NCBI GenBank assembly: GCA_024803745.1
Contig: JANJXV010000013.1
Coordinates: 2,108,001 to 2,172,000 of the forward strand
DNA from: Megascapheus bottae
Taxonomy: Eukaryota > Chordata > Mammalia > Rodentia > Geomyidae
Direction of reading: 5' to 3'
Length of the DNA stretch: 64,000 nucleotides
Part shown: positions 11,780 to 23,274 of the stretch, in pieces
Layout: every line of letters starts with the position of its first letter
Numbering within the stretch: position 1 is the first letter of the stretch
The notes under the pieces: generated by a model
Databases searched by the model: none
What the model was told of the DNA's origin: nothing
Seen by the model: the letters and a program-made list of their open reading frames with translations, nothing else
Program-made: the position numbers and the translations under genes

Positions 11780-12722
11780 GCCATGTATTGTAATGGATTC
11801 TTTTATTTGCAACCAGCCAACAGTCCTGACTTAAGGCTTTCTCCCCTTCTTACGCAATGACTGTCCTTCTCCAGAGAAGGCGACGAATCTTCCTCCAGCT
11901 TCATCCTCTTCAACCTTTTTAACCAGTGGATGTGAATTTCTGATGAAAGTAATCTTACCAAGTTTAAATTCGTAATTGGGAATTGCTCTTTTAATGTCTC
12001 CAGGCTTGATTGGGGAGGAACTGGGCTCCACTCCTTTCTTCTTTCTATCCAGTCTATTCCCTCCTGGAGCCAGAGAAGGCCCAGAAGCCCAGCTCTCCGG
12101 CATAGTGCATAGCCGCCATGGTCAGCCTCACAAGATTCTACTGACTCCTGCTGAGGAACTTGTCTTTCGGGTTCTGTGTAGCCCAGGAGAGCATCAAAGT
12201 CTACATTCATGTCACACTCAGTAATGGACACGCCCTTGTCAGGTTCGGTTTCCATCACACGGAGTTCATAGATCTTCTCATTGTAGTTAATGGCAATCAC
12301 ATCACCGGTGGTGAGACAGGCAAAGTTTCTCAATGCATTTTCCAATACTGCTTTGGGATGGTGATGTCCAGAAAATCTGGGCTCTGAGGCTGGAATTTGG
12401 AGTATGTAGCCACTTGAAGGTTGACACTCTCCACCTGAACCAGGCCCTCTTCTTCCAATAGCAAGTTTTGCATCATCCAGTGGGGGAGGTAGCAGATGCC
12501 TTCATCAGCTACAAACTCCAACACACCACAGTGCGTCATGCGGTCCGAATTCTTATTGGTCAGCTTGAGCAGCATGGGATAGGGAATATTAAGTCGGCTG
12601 AGTTGATCGAGGGGTGAGGGTGGCATAATAATCTTCCCTCCTTCCTCCACATCTGACCTGTCTTTAGGCCCAGCTAACATGGATATGGAGAAGCAGCGGT
12701 ACTGTGTGGAGAAGCGATTCTT
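11780..12722 (-). pseudogene. UFD1: UFD1 processed pseudogene, 5'-truncated and frameshifted
   Basis: Three minus-strand open frames (12737-12330, 12345-11803, 12103-11831) chain into one diverged copy of UFD1. UFD1 is the roughly 307-residue subunit of the p97-UFD1-NPL4 complex, which extracts ubiquitylated proteins in ER-associated degradation. Homology runs from about residue 17 ([11 protein letters not shown]) through the N-terminal double-psi-barrel UT3 domain ([31 protein letters not shown]) to the C terminus ([11 protein letters not shown], then TAA). Introns are absent. Lesions: loss of one C near 12357 (frame lost at the PKAVLENAL segment), a 7-bp duplication-like gain at 12101-12112, and about 4 extra bases near 12060 within the first p97-binding SHP box. 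The second SHP box ([10 protein letters not shown]) is readable. The first 16 codons are missing, as expected of 5'-truncated retrocopies. AAATAAA lies just past the stop. I see no clear poly(A) tract or target-site duplication, so the copy is probably not recent. A functional protein is very unlikely. Confidence 0.95.
11801..11807 (-). promoter_or_regulatory. Fossil polyadenylation signal of the UFD1 retrocopy
   Basis: On the minus strand, AAATAAA lies about 25 bases after the UFD1 stop codon. It fits a short 3' UTR in the parent mRNA, but no A tail follows at the expected distance. The tail may have decayed, or the mRNA may have continued. Confidence 0.5.
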
Positions 12723-12739
12723 TAGCTCTGAGTTCAATG

Positions 12740-13890
12740 ATGCTTAGAGGAGATTTAATCCTTGGCAATGGAAGCATGAGGTTGGTTAAGCAAACCGGAA
12801 CCACTCCTGTGAAGAAGATAAATTTCCTTAGTTAACCATAGAAAAGTGTGGAGGACTCAGCTGGTTTAGGTTAGAGTGTTACCAATAAGGTCATTCCTCT
12901 TCTGTTCACAGATGCAAGAATGAGGCTGTTTTCTCAGTGCTGGTAAAGTTGAGGTCCTGATGTCTAATGCTGACTTCTTCACTTCATAATGAGCAGCATC
13001 TGAATCCAGTTGAATTCTCAAAGAATCTCTATGCACACTGTGTTACTACTGGCAAAATGCATGAAAGCCAGATTGATCTGACTTTCAACAAGGAAATTAA
13101 AATATCCTTATTTCGTGAATGTAGTAACCCATCTGATGACACAGAGGCTCATTATAAATACTATCTGAATTAGTTACTACTTGAAATCAAGCACTTTTCT
13201 AATTTTCCCAAATTTCTACCCATGTTCACCCCAAAAAGCCCAACAGCAAATTTCTTACATCATCGTGAGTCTTATGTAGTACTTAATAGATAAATGAGAG
13301 CAATATTTGTTTGGAGAAGGCATGAGAATTTGCAAGCAAATTAATAAATACACATTCGTTGCTTTTCCTTTTCCTCTGAAATGCAAAAATTGCAACAAGA
13401 TCAAATAAAATGAAGGTTAGATTTAGGCAGTTGAAATGAAGGAATTGTCAATATGCAGAGGCAGAAAAGCATGAGATAAGTAATTACTAAGATGTGTTGC
13501 AGGAAAAAGAATGGACATAAAATAAGCATTGTGAGTAGTGGGTACTAAATGCAAAACAAATACAGACCATTATGGGTTTCTCAAGAACAAAAATAGAGAG
13601 GGAAAGCCACATAATTAGGTATATCATATTCTGGGCACAAATTTGGTATTATGTTCATCTATTTACTTTTATTCAATATTATGATATGTTGAAGATTTAA
13701 GCAGTTAAGTATACAATCCAATCTACATTTCTCAAAAAGTATTCATGAGTACACTCTACTATTATCATTACATATAACAGTATATACTGCGTCCCCAACA
13801 CAGTGAGGAAAACAGAACCATGGGCTACAGAATTACTCCCAACTAGGTGATTTATGATTACCAGATAATTTGAAACATAAGATCTGATTT
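12740..13890. other. Unique sequence, no gene seen
   Basis: About 1.15 kb between the UFD1 pseudogene and the next L1. The 68-codon open frame at 12967-13173 is not recognised. Confidence 0.5.
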
Positions 13891-13895
13891 CTTTT

Positions 13896-14240
13896 GTTTT
13901 TTATTATTATTTTAAGTAAGGATACAAAGGACTTGCCATTTAAGAAGACAGTTCACGAAAATAATGCATCTTCATCAAGGTCAACCCTTTTAAAATTCCC
14001 ACCCATCTCTTCCCCTTTCCAAACCGTTCCTTATTCTTCTTAATTTTGAAGGGTATACATCAAATTCTTTTTTGTAACTTCACATAGTACATTAAAAACA
14101 ACAACCACAAAGACAAACCTCTTGCTTCCATATCTTGGAGTTCATTTTGCTTAGAATCATCTTATATGATCAGATGTGCATAGTTATTGAGCTATTGAGA
14201 TCTCTGCTAGGACTATCCTAGATATGTATCTCTTTTGTTA
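13896..14240 (-). mobile_element. Older L1 3' end, minus strand
   Basis: It shares an ordered set of blocks with the split L1 at 45817-46480: 'atacaaaggacttgccattt', 'aatgcatcttcatcaaggtc', 'cttaattttgaagggtatac'. Further right, 'gatctctgctaggactatcc' matches the L1 3' UTR seen at 39500. The internal pyrimidine block is the reversed polypurine tract. Confidence 0.65.
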
Positions 14241-14502
14241 GAGCATATCATTTATGTGGCATTTTGAATAGCACACAATAATAAGGATTACTGGTACATG
14301 TAAGGAAAGTAAATATCAAGAATCATTTCTGAGGAAAAGAAGTCAGCTAGGTAAATACATATAATATGATCTCACTAGTATAAAGATTTCAGACTGTTAA
14401 AACTAATTTATGTTTTTTTTAACAGTGGCAATAGGTACCTGGGCTGAAAAGAGAAGAAAAAGTTGGAGCAAAAGTAAAACTGGAATAGAAATGTCTGTTT
14501 CT

Positions 14503-14813
14503 CAAAAGCCATATAGTGAGTGATTGTTATCCTTAATGCACTATGTTATCTCTCATCTCTTTTGCTGTCCCTTAGTTATCTCATATTGTTACAGCATTTC
14601 ACCTTGTTATCTGATATATTGTATATATGCATATTTAGTTATTTGAAATCAGTTAGGGAAGGGGGGAAAACAAGATGAGGAGGGGGGCTGAGGGGAAGGA
14701 AATGAGGACCAAGACATGAGAAAGGGTATCAATATTTTTGAAGTAATGCACCTTTTATCTGGTGAATATAATGTAATCCTTCTCTTAATTACAATAAAAA
14801 TATATGGAAAAAA
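14503..14813 (+). mobile_element. Young 5'-truncated L1 (311 bp) with 16-bp exact TSD
   Basis: 3' UTR only: 'gtgattgttatccttaatgc', a G-rich purine tract, then 'caataaaaatatatgg' with an A tail. The 16-bp target AGAAATGTCTGTTTCT is repeated exactly at 14487-14502 and 14814-14829. This marks an L1-machinery insertion truncated at both ORFs. Confidence 0.95.
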
Positions 14814-14829
14814 AGAAATGTCTGTTTCT

Positions 14830-15755
14830 GACTCTAATCCCACTCTCTCTGTATCTATGATAATGAGCAACCTCAATTTTTCACAAAGTTTGCAGCATTG
14901 GTAAAGAAAAGCTTCCTTTTCTTTCTATGTGTTTGAGAACTGCTAAAAACAAAGAAATAATTAAAAGGCAAACAGTTTAAAGAAGTGCTTATTCAGACAG
15001 AAATTTCAATTAATATCTGAGTTTCTTTTGTTACTTTCAAATAAAATATGTAACATGTGGAAACTACAGAAAACCATGGTTATAAATACAAAGAGCGTGA
15101 GCAAAAGAAACAACTGAAACTCAATATTATCTTCTTTCCTAAACTATATGTTTTCTCCATGGTTAAGTGGAAAACAAAAAATCCAAGGATTAAAAAGTGA
15201 AGAAAAATAGAACCAGTGATGGGAATAAGCCATATGCCTTGTGGAAACACTTACTCAAGGCACTGTAGCATAATTTTAGCTGTATGGTTTGTCCTTCAAA
15301 AATGAAGGTATTTACTACCTCCGAGTTCTGAAAATGGAAATGCTTCTCGAGTTGCCATAAAATTTTATGTTTTTCTCCTGGTGAGCAGATTTCGTGAATT
15401 GGCATCCTAAGTACAAATTCATGTCAGTTCTTCCTCAGGCTGATGAGCAGGAGTCAGGGACAGGCAGAAGTGTTAGGCAGTCAAGTCCCAGGGGATAACC
15501 CTTGCCCAGGACCAAGAAAAGCTTGTTGGTATCTGGGATGAGTAGACAACTTCTTTGGCAGTCTGCATGCAACAGTAGTTGTGCATGCCTTCTCAAAGAT
15601 TTTGGGAGAAATCTTTTATATCCCTAATTTGAAATCTCAATTCTTATATTTTGGATATGCCTCTGATGGACAATGTATAACTGAATTGTACTTTAAAGAA
15701 GCTCATTTACTTCATTTTATAGTAACTGAACTCAATCTCATATGTGAGTTTAAAG
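14830..15755. other. Unique sequence between two L1 insertions
   Basis: About 0.9 kb with stops in all frames and no named repeat. The open frame that starts at 15581 runs by chance into the L1 that follows. Confidence 0.5.
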
Positions 15756-15767
15756 CTATTACATCAA

Positions 15768-17290
15768 CTGAAGACCCAGATATTAACCCACAGACCTATG
15801 GCCACCTAATCTTTGGTAAGGGAGCCAAAAAAATAGAATGGAAGAAAGACAGCCTCTTCAACAAGTGGTGCTGGCAGAACTGGTTAAGCACCTGCAGAAA
15901 ACTAAAGTTGGATCCTTATTTGTCACCCTGCACCAGGATTAACTCCAAATAGATCAAAGACCTTGAAGTAAAAGCCAATACACTGAAAACTTTACAAGAA
16001 GGAATTGGAGATACTCTAGATCTCCTTGACACAGGAAGAAACTTTCTTAATAAGGACCCAGAAACATAACAAATCAGAGAATGTCTAGATAAGTGTGACT
16101 ACATTAAACTGCAGAGCTTCTATATGGCAAAGGACATAGCTAGCAAATTAACTAGAAAGCTTACAGAGTGGGAGAAGATCTTTACTAACCATACAACGGA
16201 CAAAGGCCTCATATCTAAAATATATCAACAGCTCAAAAAATTCAATCACTCCAAAACTAATCTCCAAAGAAACAGCCATCCAATTAAAAGATGGGCCAAA
16301 GATTTAAAGAGAGTCTTCTCTGAAGAAGAAATAAAAATGGCCTATAGACACATGAAGAAATGATCAACATCTCTGGTCATAAAAGAAATGCAAATCAAAA
16401 CCATTCTAAGATTTCACCTCACTCCAGTTAGAATGGCCAGGATCAAGAAAACTAATAACAACAGATGCTGGAGGGGATGTGGCCAGGAGGGATCACTACT
16501 ATACTGTTGCTGGGAGTGCAAACTCATTCAACCACTATGGGAAGCAGGATGGCAGTGCCTCAAAATCTAAACATATGACCCAACAATTCCACTCCTTACC
16601 ATTTACCCAATCATCCAGAAACAAGGGCATACTAAATCCACTAGCGCGATGATGTTCATTGCAGCACTGTTTACCATAGCAAAGATATGGAACCAACCCA
16701 GATGTCCCTCAATTGATGACTGGATCAACAAGATGTGGTATTTATACATAATGGAATTCTATGCTGCTGTCAGAAAGAATGACATCGCTCCATTTGTAAG
16801 GAAAAAGAAAGACTTAGAAAAAATCATATTAAGTGAAGTAAGCCAGACTCAAAGGAGCATAGGCCCAATAGTCTCCCTCATTTGTCATAATCAGTAGAAA
16901 CTTTAGGTTCTCCTAGAAGAGATTTATAATAGAACAACGTCTAGAGACATTAGGCCAAATAGTATGACACTAAATGTAAGGACCTCCAGGATAAGGAAAC
17001 AAAAGCCATATGAGTGATTGTTGTCCTTAATGTACTATGTTATCTCTCATCTCTTTTGCCATCCCTTGGTTATCTCGTATTATTACAATATTTCACCTTG
17101 TTATCTGATATATTTTATTTGTGCTTAATTGGTTATTTGAAATTGGATAGGGCAGGGGGGAAATCAAGATAAGTGGGGGGAGGGTGGGAGAGAAATGGGG
17201 ACCATGTCATGAGAAAGTTATGCACCTTATATCTGGCGAATATAACGTAACCCTTCTCTTAATCACAATAAAAAATATTTTTAAAAAACC
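15768..17290 (+). mobile_element. 5'-truncated L1 (1.5 kb) with ORF2 C-terminal remnant and 12-bp TSD
   Basis: It begins within the last third of ORF2, past the reverse-transcriptase core. Readable pieces in order are [93 protein letters not shown] (the cysteine-rich C-terminal segment) and MEFYAAVRKNDIAPFVRKKK. In-frame stops (for example near 15950 and 16570) and frame changes kill the ORF. The 3' UTR has a purine tract and ends in AATAAA-rich sequence. CTATTACATCAA flanks it at 15756-15767 and 17291-17302. It cannot mobilise itself. Confidence 0.95.
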
Positions 17291-17302
17291 CTATTACATC
17301 AA

Positions 17303-17540
17303 TTACATGTTCTCTTTTGTCATTCCCATAATAAGTTCATTTTTTCATATCAATTTTCTTGTTTTGATTATTTGGGGTAATTCCAATTTTATCACTTATA
17401 CCAGATTTAAGGTAATACATATTTTTCTATAATTTCCATGACTATATTAATATTCATCTTTAGTTTAGTATTCTGATTTTATTTGCTATAATTGTTTTTG
17501 TTCATGAAAATATAAAGAACATAGAATATTTTAGTTTTCT
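17303..17540. other. AT-rich flank, no gene seen
   Basis: AT-rich sequence between the young L1 and an old minus-strand L1. It may already be decayed L1 3' UTR. Confidence 0.4.
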
Positions 17541-18800
17541 CCTTTATCTCTTCCAATAGATATATGCAAAATTATATCATTCTTTTTATTGTTAGATACA
17601 ATTGCACATATTAATCATGCATCACAGAATGTTTTGAAATATACATATGTTTTAGAATGTCAAAATCAAATTAACTATGATACTAATTACTTAAAGATTT
17701 TTGTGTGTGCTGGTGCTGGAGATTGAACTCAGGGCCTAGTGCTGTCTCCAAAACTGTACTCAAGGCTAGTGCTCTACCACTTTTGAGCCACAGTTCCTCT
17801 TCCAATTTTCTGGTGGTTACATGGAGATAAGAGTCTCACAGACCTTGCTTTTCAAATCTCAGCATCTTGAGTTGTTAGGATTACAGGCGTAAGTCACCAG
17901 CACTTGGCTTATTGTTACTTTTTGTGATAAAACCCTCTGAAACCATATCCTCAGCATTTTTATTATGTGCAGTTACCATGAAGTACAATAGATCTCTTGA
18001 TCTTACTGCTTCCCTCTAATTGAACCCTTGCAACATTTGAACAACTTATTTTTCCTTTCCACAGCTCCATCTCTAGCTCACTGTACTATATATCTTTGAA
18101 ATAAATCTTTTGAAATCAATCTTTTTATTCTACATATGATTAAGGTTCTATGGTATATGTCTTTCTGTTCAGAGTTCTGATTTATCTGTATTTTGGTAGA
18201 TACCAGGATTCTTTCCTCTTATAACTATAGTATTTCATTATATATTTATATACAAGTATACATTTGTGTATTTTTATATATCTACAATATATAATTATAA
18301 TGTGTTTTATATTATATATTAACATAATAGATTATATAAATGATGTGATTAGTACTAAATATATGTCATAGGCAATATATAACATTTATTTTACATATAT
18401 ATCACTTTTTCTTCTGTTGATAGATTGATTCCATTTCTTGTACTCTGTTACTATTTAGTATGAATAATGGTGCAATGAACATGGAAGGACACATATCTCT
18501 CTAACATACTAATTGCCTTTACATTGCAGGTATGTATATATTATATATACATGTATATGTTACATATATACTCTCCAGTACATATTATATATTATACATG
18601 TTATATAAAACATAATTATATATATATAATCCAGCGATCCTATTAGTATAATTCTATGTTTACTTTCATCTCCAACCTGTTTTCCACATTGACTGCTTTA
18701 CACTCTCACCAATAATGTACATGGTTCCTGTTGCTATGCATCTTCACAAACACTACTTGTCTATTTGCTTTTCTTTGGGGATAATTGCTAAACACTATCA
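17541..18800 (-). mobile_element. Old AT-rich L1 fragment, minus strand, split by a SINE
   Basis: Reversed L1 landmarks include 'attgttagatacaattgcac' at the left, 'tatgaataatggtgcaatga' with 'acatatctct' near 18460-18500, and 'gatcctattagtataattct' near 18635. TATA-rich expansions sit at about 18236-18330 and 18530-18625. A reverse SINE at 17702-17907 interrupts it. No coding frame remains. Confidence 0.6.
17702..17907 (-). mobile_element. B1-type dimeric SINE (reverse)
   Basis: Reversed blocks 'gagattgaactcagggcct', 'ttgagccacagttcctc', 'acatggagataagagtctca' and 'aggattacaggcgtaagtca'. The middle of the B1 half has a deletion compared with other copies in the window. Confidence 0.8.
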
Positions 18801-19599
18801 TTTTCTGCTGCCTAAACTTAAGTGAGTGCTGATGAACATAATGCAAAATGGCCTTTCTTTTTCAGTACATCTGTCTAATTTCTGTGCTGTGCCCAGGCAC
18901 TCTGATCTCTCGCATGGTGACTTTACTCTTGTGAAGGTATTTTCACTTATGGCTGATTGTCCATATGGACATTTCTGTGGGACAGGGAATGACCACTGGC
19001 TCTTTGTGTTTATTATCTTATGTCATCCTTTCCTTGCAAAGTGAATAATGTATTATGATTCTATTTGTGTAAAATGCTATATTAAAGTTATGCTTGATGA
19101 TATAAATATGTGTGGTTATTTTCATGCTCAAAGTGGTTTCATTGAGATACAATATGTTTTATTGTAATTAATAGAAGGATTACATTATATTCACCAGATA
19201 GAAGGTGCATAACTTCACAAACATTGATACCCTTTCTCATGTCATGGTCCAAATTTCTGCTTTTTTTTTTAATGAGTTCTTGACTTACCTTAGTAAAATA
19301 CTGAATTATATTTTCTATTTTCTCCTCTTCTGGTTGGTAATGCTCAACCTAAGCCTGCCTCACCACTGTATTTTGAAACCAGATATTTCTCTAGTTTCAT
19401 GGGTCTATAGGTCTGTAACAATTTTGTCTCAATACCAAGAGTTTCATACATATTTAACTTTGATTGTTGAGATGATTAAATTAGAAAAATTGGAAGTTCT
19501 ATTTAAGTGAATTATAGTGTTCATGCTGGAACAGGCCAGAGCTTTTTGAACACTGGGCTGGGCTGATTTTATCTTATGTGTAAAACAGACATAAATTTG
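18801..19599. other. Unique or very old sequence, no gene seen
   Basis: About 0.8 kb. The part at 19141-19260 ('attgtaattaatagaaggat', 'ttgatacccttt') is a short diverged piece of minus-strand L1 3' UTR. The remainder is not recognised. Confidence 0.45.
19141..19280 (-). mobile_element. Short L1 3' UTR fragment, minus strand
   Basis: 'attgtaattaatagaaggat', 'tattcaccagatagaaggtg' and 'acattgataccctttctcat' match in order the left ends of the minus-strand L1 copies at 31359 and 44529. The copy ends abruptly after a T tract. Confidence 0.75.
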
Positions 19600-20075
19600 G
19601 GAGACCAAGGTAGATATTACTGAGTCAAATAATGTCCTTGAAAACTTCAGATTTACATGTACTTTAGAATGTACCTTTACTGGGAAATAGATTCTTTGCA
19701 AATGTGACTAGATAAAATGCCAGAATTCTGGGTTAAGATAGTCCTAAATCTGGTAAGACTGGTGGACTGGTGTTCTTACCAAAGACACACACATACACAC
19801 ATTCATTCCCTCTCTCCCTCCCTCCCTCCCTCCCCCCCTCTTTCTGGGAAAGTACCATATGATGGTTTTAGGCAGAAACTAGAATAATTCAGCTAAAAGT
19901 TAATGGATGTCTGACAACCAACAGAGCCTTGGAAGAGTAGGAAAGGGATCTTCCTTAGAGCCTGTAGCCCCACCAACACCTACATTTCAAACATGAACCA
20001 TGAACCATGAAAGGATAAAATTGCTGTTACTAGGCTCATGATAATTTGCCATCAGCCTTAGGAAACATATATAAC
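19600..20075 (+). mobile_element. MaLR (MLT1-like) LTR remnant
   Basis: Ordered matches to the common MaLR-type LTR layout: 'gggaaatagattctttgcaaatg', 'gactggtgttcttacc', a degraded 'cagagccttggaagag', 'cttagagcctgtagcccc', 'caacacctacattt' and a decayed tail ('ggataaaattgctgttactagg'). A CTCC-type low-complexity run at 19806-19845 lies inside. This is an old solo LTR. I see no internal region. Confidence 0.6.
19806..19845. repeat. (TCCC)n low-complexity run
   Basis: A short pyrimidine run of CTCC units directly after a CACACA stretch, inside the MaLR LTR. Confidence 0.85.
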
Positions 20076-20808
20076 AATTAAATGTATATAGGATTTTGCG
20101 TGAGACTTTTTCCTGATGCTTACTTATATCCATACTTAAGCGTCCGATTAACAAGCAATAATTTCAGTGTGTGCTTACTGGGCTCAAAATTTCCTGTCCT
20201 AGCTAGTAATATAAAGCTTACAGACCTCAGGTTGAGAAACGATGCCCTCAGGAAATTCCAGGTCCCAAGGTGCTGAAACCCAGAGCCGTGTGGAAAGAAA
20301 CAACTCAGGTACCTTCACGTGCAGCCAAGAGGCAGCTCCTTCTCCCAAGCTACCCAGCCTGGCTCTGCCTCCCTGTGAGCAATCCACAGATCCTGGTACT
20401 TGGTGAGAACTCTACAGGATCCCGGACCAGCTTGCCTTTGCTCCATGGCTAATTCTGAGAGTCAACGGAATTCTTATTTAAAAAAAAAGGAATGGAACAA
20501 TTTTTGTTTCCATCACTATGCTCATGAAGCAAGCCATACACAGCAACAGAGTATAGACCAGTGGACTGGTGCTGACAGGCCCTAAAGGTGAGTTGTGACA
20601 TCACCAGATTCACAACGACGTTATCCACATTGTAGAAACGTGGGGGATGGATGGTGCAGTTGGAGCACAGACAAAGATTTTCATTAAAGAGATGATGGAT
20701 CCTAAGGACTAAATAATAGCATGGAACTTGGTACTTAAACCTTCAAAGGTACTCAAGAAAAGAACATATGTTCAAAAGATGCCAATTTTTAAAATAAGTT
20801 TTCCATAG
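20076..20808. other. Unique sequence, no gene seen
   Basis: About 0.7 kb, slightly richer in G+C near 20270-20460. Several overlapping short frames are present on both strands and none is recognised. Confidence 0.5.
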
Positions 20809-21003
20809 GGGCTGGGAATTTGGCCCAGTGGTAGAGTGCTTGCCTAGCATGCATGAAGCCCTAGGTTGGATTCCTTGGTTACCTCAAACAGAGAAAAAGC
20901 CAGAAATGGTGTTGTGGGTCAAGTGGTAGAGTGCTAGCCTTGAGAAAGGCTGAGGACAGTGCCCAGGCCCTGAGCTCAAGCCTCAAGATTGACCAAAAAA
21001 AAA
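20809..21003 (+). mobile_element. ID-type dimeric SINE (forward)
   Basis: Left monomer 'tttggcccagtggtagagtgc', linker 'aaagccagaaatggtgttg', right monomer 'gggtcaagtggtagagtgc', ending 'caagattgacc' and an A12 tail. No clear target-site duplication. Confidence 0.9.
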
Positions 21004-21496
21004 AAGTGTTCAGTAGATGTGGCCAAATTACCTACTAGAAAATCTAATTCGTTTTTGCTTTTATTGCTCCTTGAACAATTTAGATATTTACTATTAAAAG
21101 ACTTGTTTTCCAGCCAGCTTCACAAGGAAAACAAAATTTAATTCCAATTAGCATTGTATTGATAAATGTTTATGGTCATCTTGGGTTTGTTTGTTTCATA
21201 TCTCTTATGCTACTGTTTGTTCATATATTTACCTTTGTTGCAGAGTGGCAGATTCTGGGCTCTTTTCCCAGTTGTCTCTCTGTGCTTATCACAGCTTTTG
21301 TCTGGCATTTTCCCAGAAAATATTTTATTAGTTTGCTGCCTTTTCCTTTCAGAGAGTTTTAAAGTACTCACTTTGTTAACTAGTAAGCTTTGTTCCCCTT
21401 TTTATTTTAGGAAATCTCTTGCTGTTGAAATCTTAAAGTTTTGGTAGCCAGGTACATTATTATCAATATTCCTTCTATTTGTATGGTTTTATATTT
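21004..21496. other. Unique AT-rich sequence, no gene seen
   Basis: About 0.5 kb between two SINEs. The leucine- and phenylalanine-rich open frames here reflect T-rich composition. Confidence 0.5.
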
Positions 21497-21512
21497 GCTT
21501 TTGGATATTTTT

Positions 21513-21702
21513 TTTTGCCAGTCCTGGGCTTGAGCTCAGGGCCTGAGCACTGTCCTTGGACTTTCTCAAGGCTAGAGCTCTACCACTTGAGCCTCAGCAC
21601 CATTTCTGGCTTTCTTCTATGTATGTGGTACCGAGGAATCGAACCCGGGTCTTCATGCATGCTAGGCAAGCACTCTACCACTAGGCCAAACTCCCGGCCC
21701 CC
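21513..21702 (-). mobile_element. ID-type dimeric SINE (reverse) with 16-bp exact TSD
   Basis: A well-preserved reverse copy from 'ttttgccagtcctgggctt' to 'ggccaaactcccggccc'. The 16-bp duplication GCTTTTGGATATTTTT is exact at 21497-21512 and 21703-21718, so the insertion is young. Confidence 0.95.
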
Positions 21703-21961
21703 GCTTTTGGATATTTTTGTTTTTAGTTTTATTTCAGCATTTTAGTCTTCATTCTTCTACAAAACATTGTTCTATAGACAGAATACCTACAATGTTGTTA
21801 CTATAATCAAATTATTAAATATTTCAAAGAGCTTCTTGATATTTACACTAAATAATTATCTTCCTCATTACCCATGATTATCATATTTTCTATCTTTCTC
21901 TCTTTTTCCTTTCTCCCTTCCCTCTCTTCTTTCCTTTCCTCCCTCCCTTCCCACCACCCTC

Positions 21962-21964
21962 TCC

Positions 21965-22041
<77 letters not shown>

Positions 22042-22068
22042 TCTCTCTCCCTCCCTCTCTCCTTTCTC
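21962..22068. repeat. (CT)n microsatellite, about 105 bp
   Basis: A long CT run with a few CCCT interruptions at both ends, preceded by roughly 70 bases of pyrimidine-rich sequence. It lies at the T-tail side of the following reverse SINE. Confidence 0.95.
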
Positions 22069-22089
22069 TTGTTTATGATTTGTATACTA

Positions 22090-22302
22090 AGTCAGGCTTG
22101 AACTCAGGCCCTAGGAATTGTCATACTGACCCTTACCTTTTTCTCTCAATACTGATGCTCTATCATTTGAGCCATAGCACCACTTCCAGCTTTTTGTTGA
22201 TTAATTGGAGTTAAGAATCACAGGGCTTGGCTTTCTGGGGCTGGATTTGAACCTTGTTTTCAAATTTCAGTCACTTGAGAAGCTAGAAATACAGGCACTG
22301 AA
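22090..22302 (-). mobile_element. Diverged B1-type dimeric SINE (reverse)
   Basis: Reversed blocks 'ggcttgaactcaggccct', 'ttgagccatagcaccac', 'ttaattggagttaagaatc' and a degraded B1 head 'agctagaaatacaggcac'. Older than the ID-type copy upstream. Confidence 0.75.
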
Positions 22303-22548
22303 CAAATTATTTTCTTTTAATTACTGAGATTTCACAAGAAACATATCCAAGAGAGTCCTTATTCCCCTAAACATAAACTAAGCTTTATTTTTTTATATTT
22401 TTCATTTATTTGCTTTTCCACATGAATTCTAGAATTACTGTGAAAAAGTTAACCAAAGTTCAAATATTTTTCTGACATGTCAGATTATTAATGAATATTG
22501 GAAGAGCTGATATATTTAACTTTTATTGCTGTTAGTTGTTATTTTTTT
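22303..22548. other. Unique AT-rich sequence
   Basis: About 250 bases between a SINE and an L1. Nothing recognised. Confidence 0.4.
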
Positions 22549-22565
22549 GAAAGTTGTAGGGTTTG

Positions 22566-23229
22566 CACTAGCACAACAATGTTCATTGTAATACTATTTA
22601 CCATAGCAAAGATATGAAACCAACCCAGATGCCCCTCAGTAGATGATTGGATCAACAAGATATGATATTTATACACTGCTGCCATCAGAAAGAATGACAT
22701 CACCCCATTTGTAAGGAATTGGAAAGACTTGGAAAAAATCATATTAAGTGAAGTAAGCCAGACCCAAAGGAACATAGGCTCAATGGTTTCCCTCATTTGT
22801 CATAATTAATATAAACCTTGGACTCTCCTAGCAGAAGTTTACAATAGGGAAAAACTTAGATGCATGGGCCATATAGGATGAGGCTAAATCAAAGGACCTC
22901 CAGGATGTATAGCTATATAATGTGTGATTGTTGTTCTTAATGTACTATGTTATTTCTCATCTCTTCTTGTCCCTTAGTTATTTTCATATTGTTATAGTAT
23001 CTTACCTTGTTATCTGGTATATTGTATATTCATTTATTTGTTTATTTGAAATAGGAAAGGGAAGGGGGGAAAATGATGAGGGGAGAGAGTGGGGAAAGGA
23101 AGATGGGGACAGAAACATGAGAAGTGGTATCAATGTGTGTGAAATAATGCACCTTCTATCTGGCGAATATCACTGTAACTCTTCTATTAATTGCAATAAA
23201 AATATATGAAAAATATATATGAGAAAAAA
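22566..23229 (+). mobile_element. 5'-truncated L1 (664 bp) with 17-bp TSD
   Basis: It starts in the ORF2 tail ('atgttcattgtaatac', 'accatagcaaagatatg', 'aacccagatgcccct') with an internal deletion of the EFYAAV segment near 22675. It then runs through the 3' UTR with purine tract to 'gcaataaaaatatatg'. The 17-bp flanks at 22549-22565 and 23230-23246 differ at one base. Confidence 0.95.
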
Positions 23230-23274
23230 GAAAGTTCTAGGGTTTGAACTCAGTCACACTACCACTCTTTAAAA

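Noticed and set aside
11976..12387. Plus-strand frames over the UFD1 pseudogene
   Set aside because: They are antisense shadows of the minus-strand UFD1 homology.
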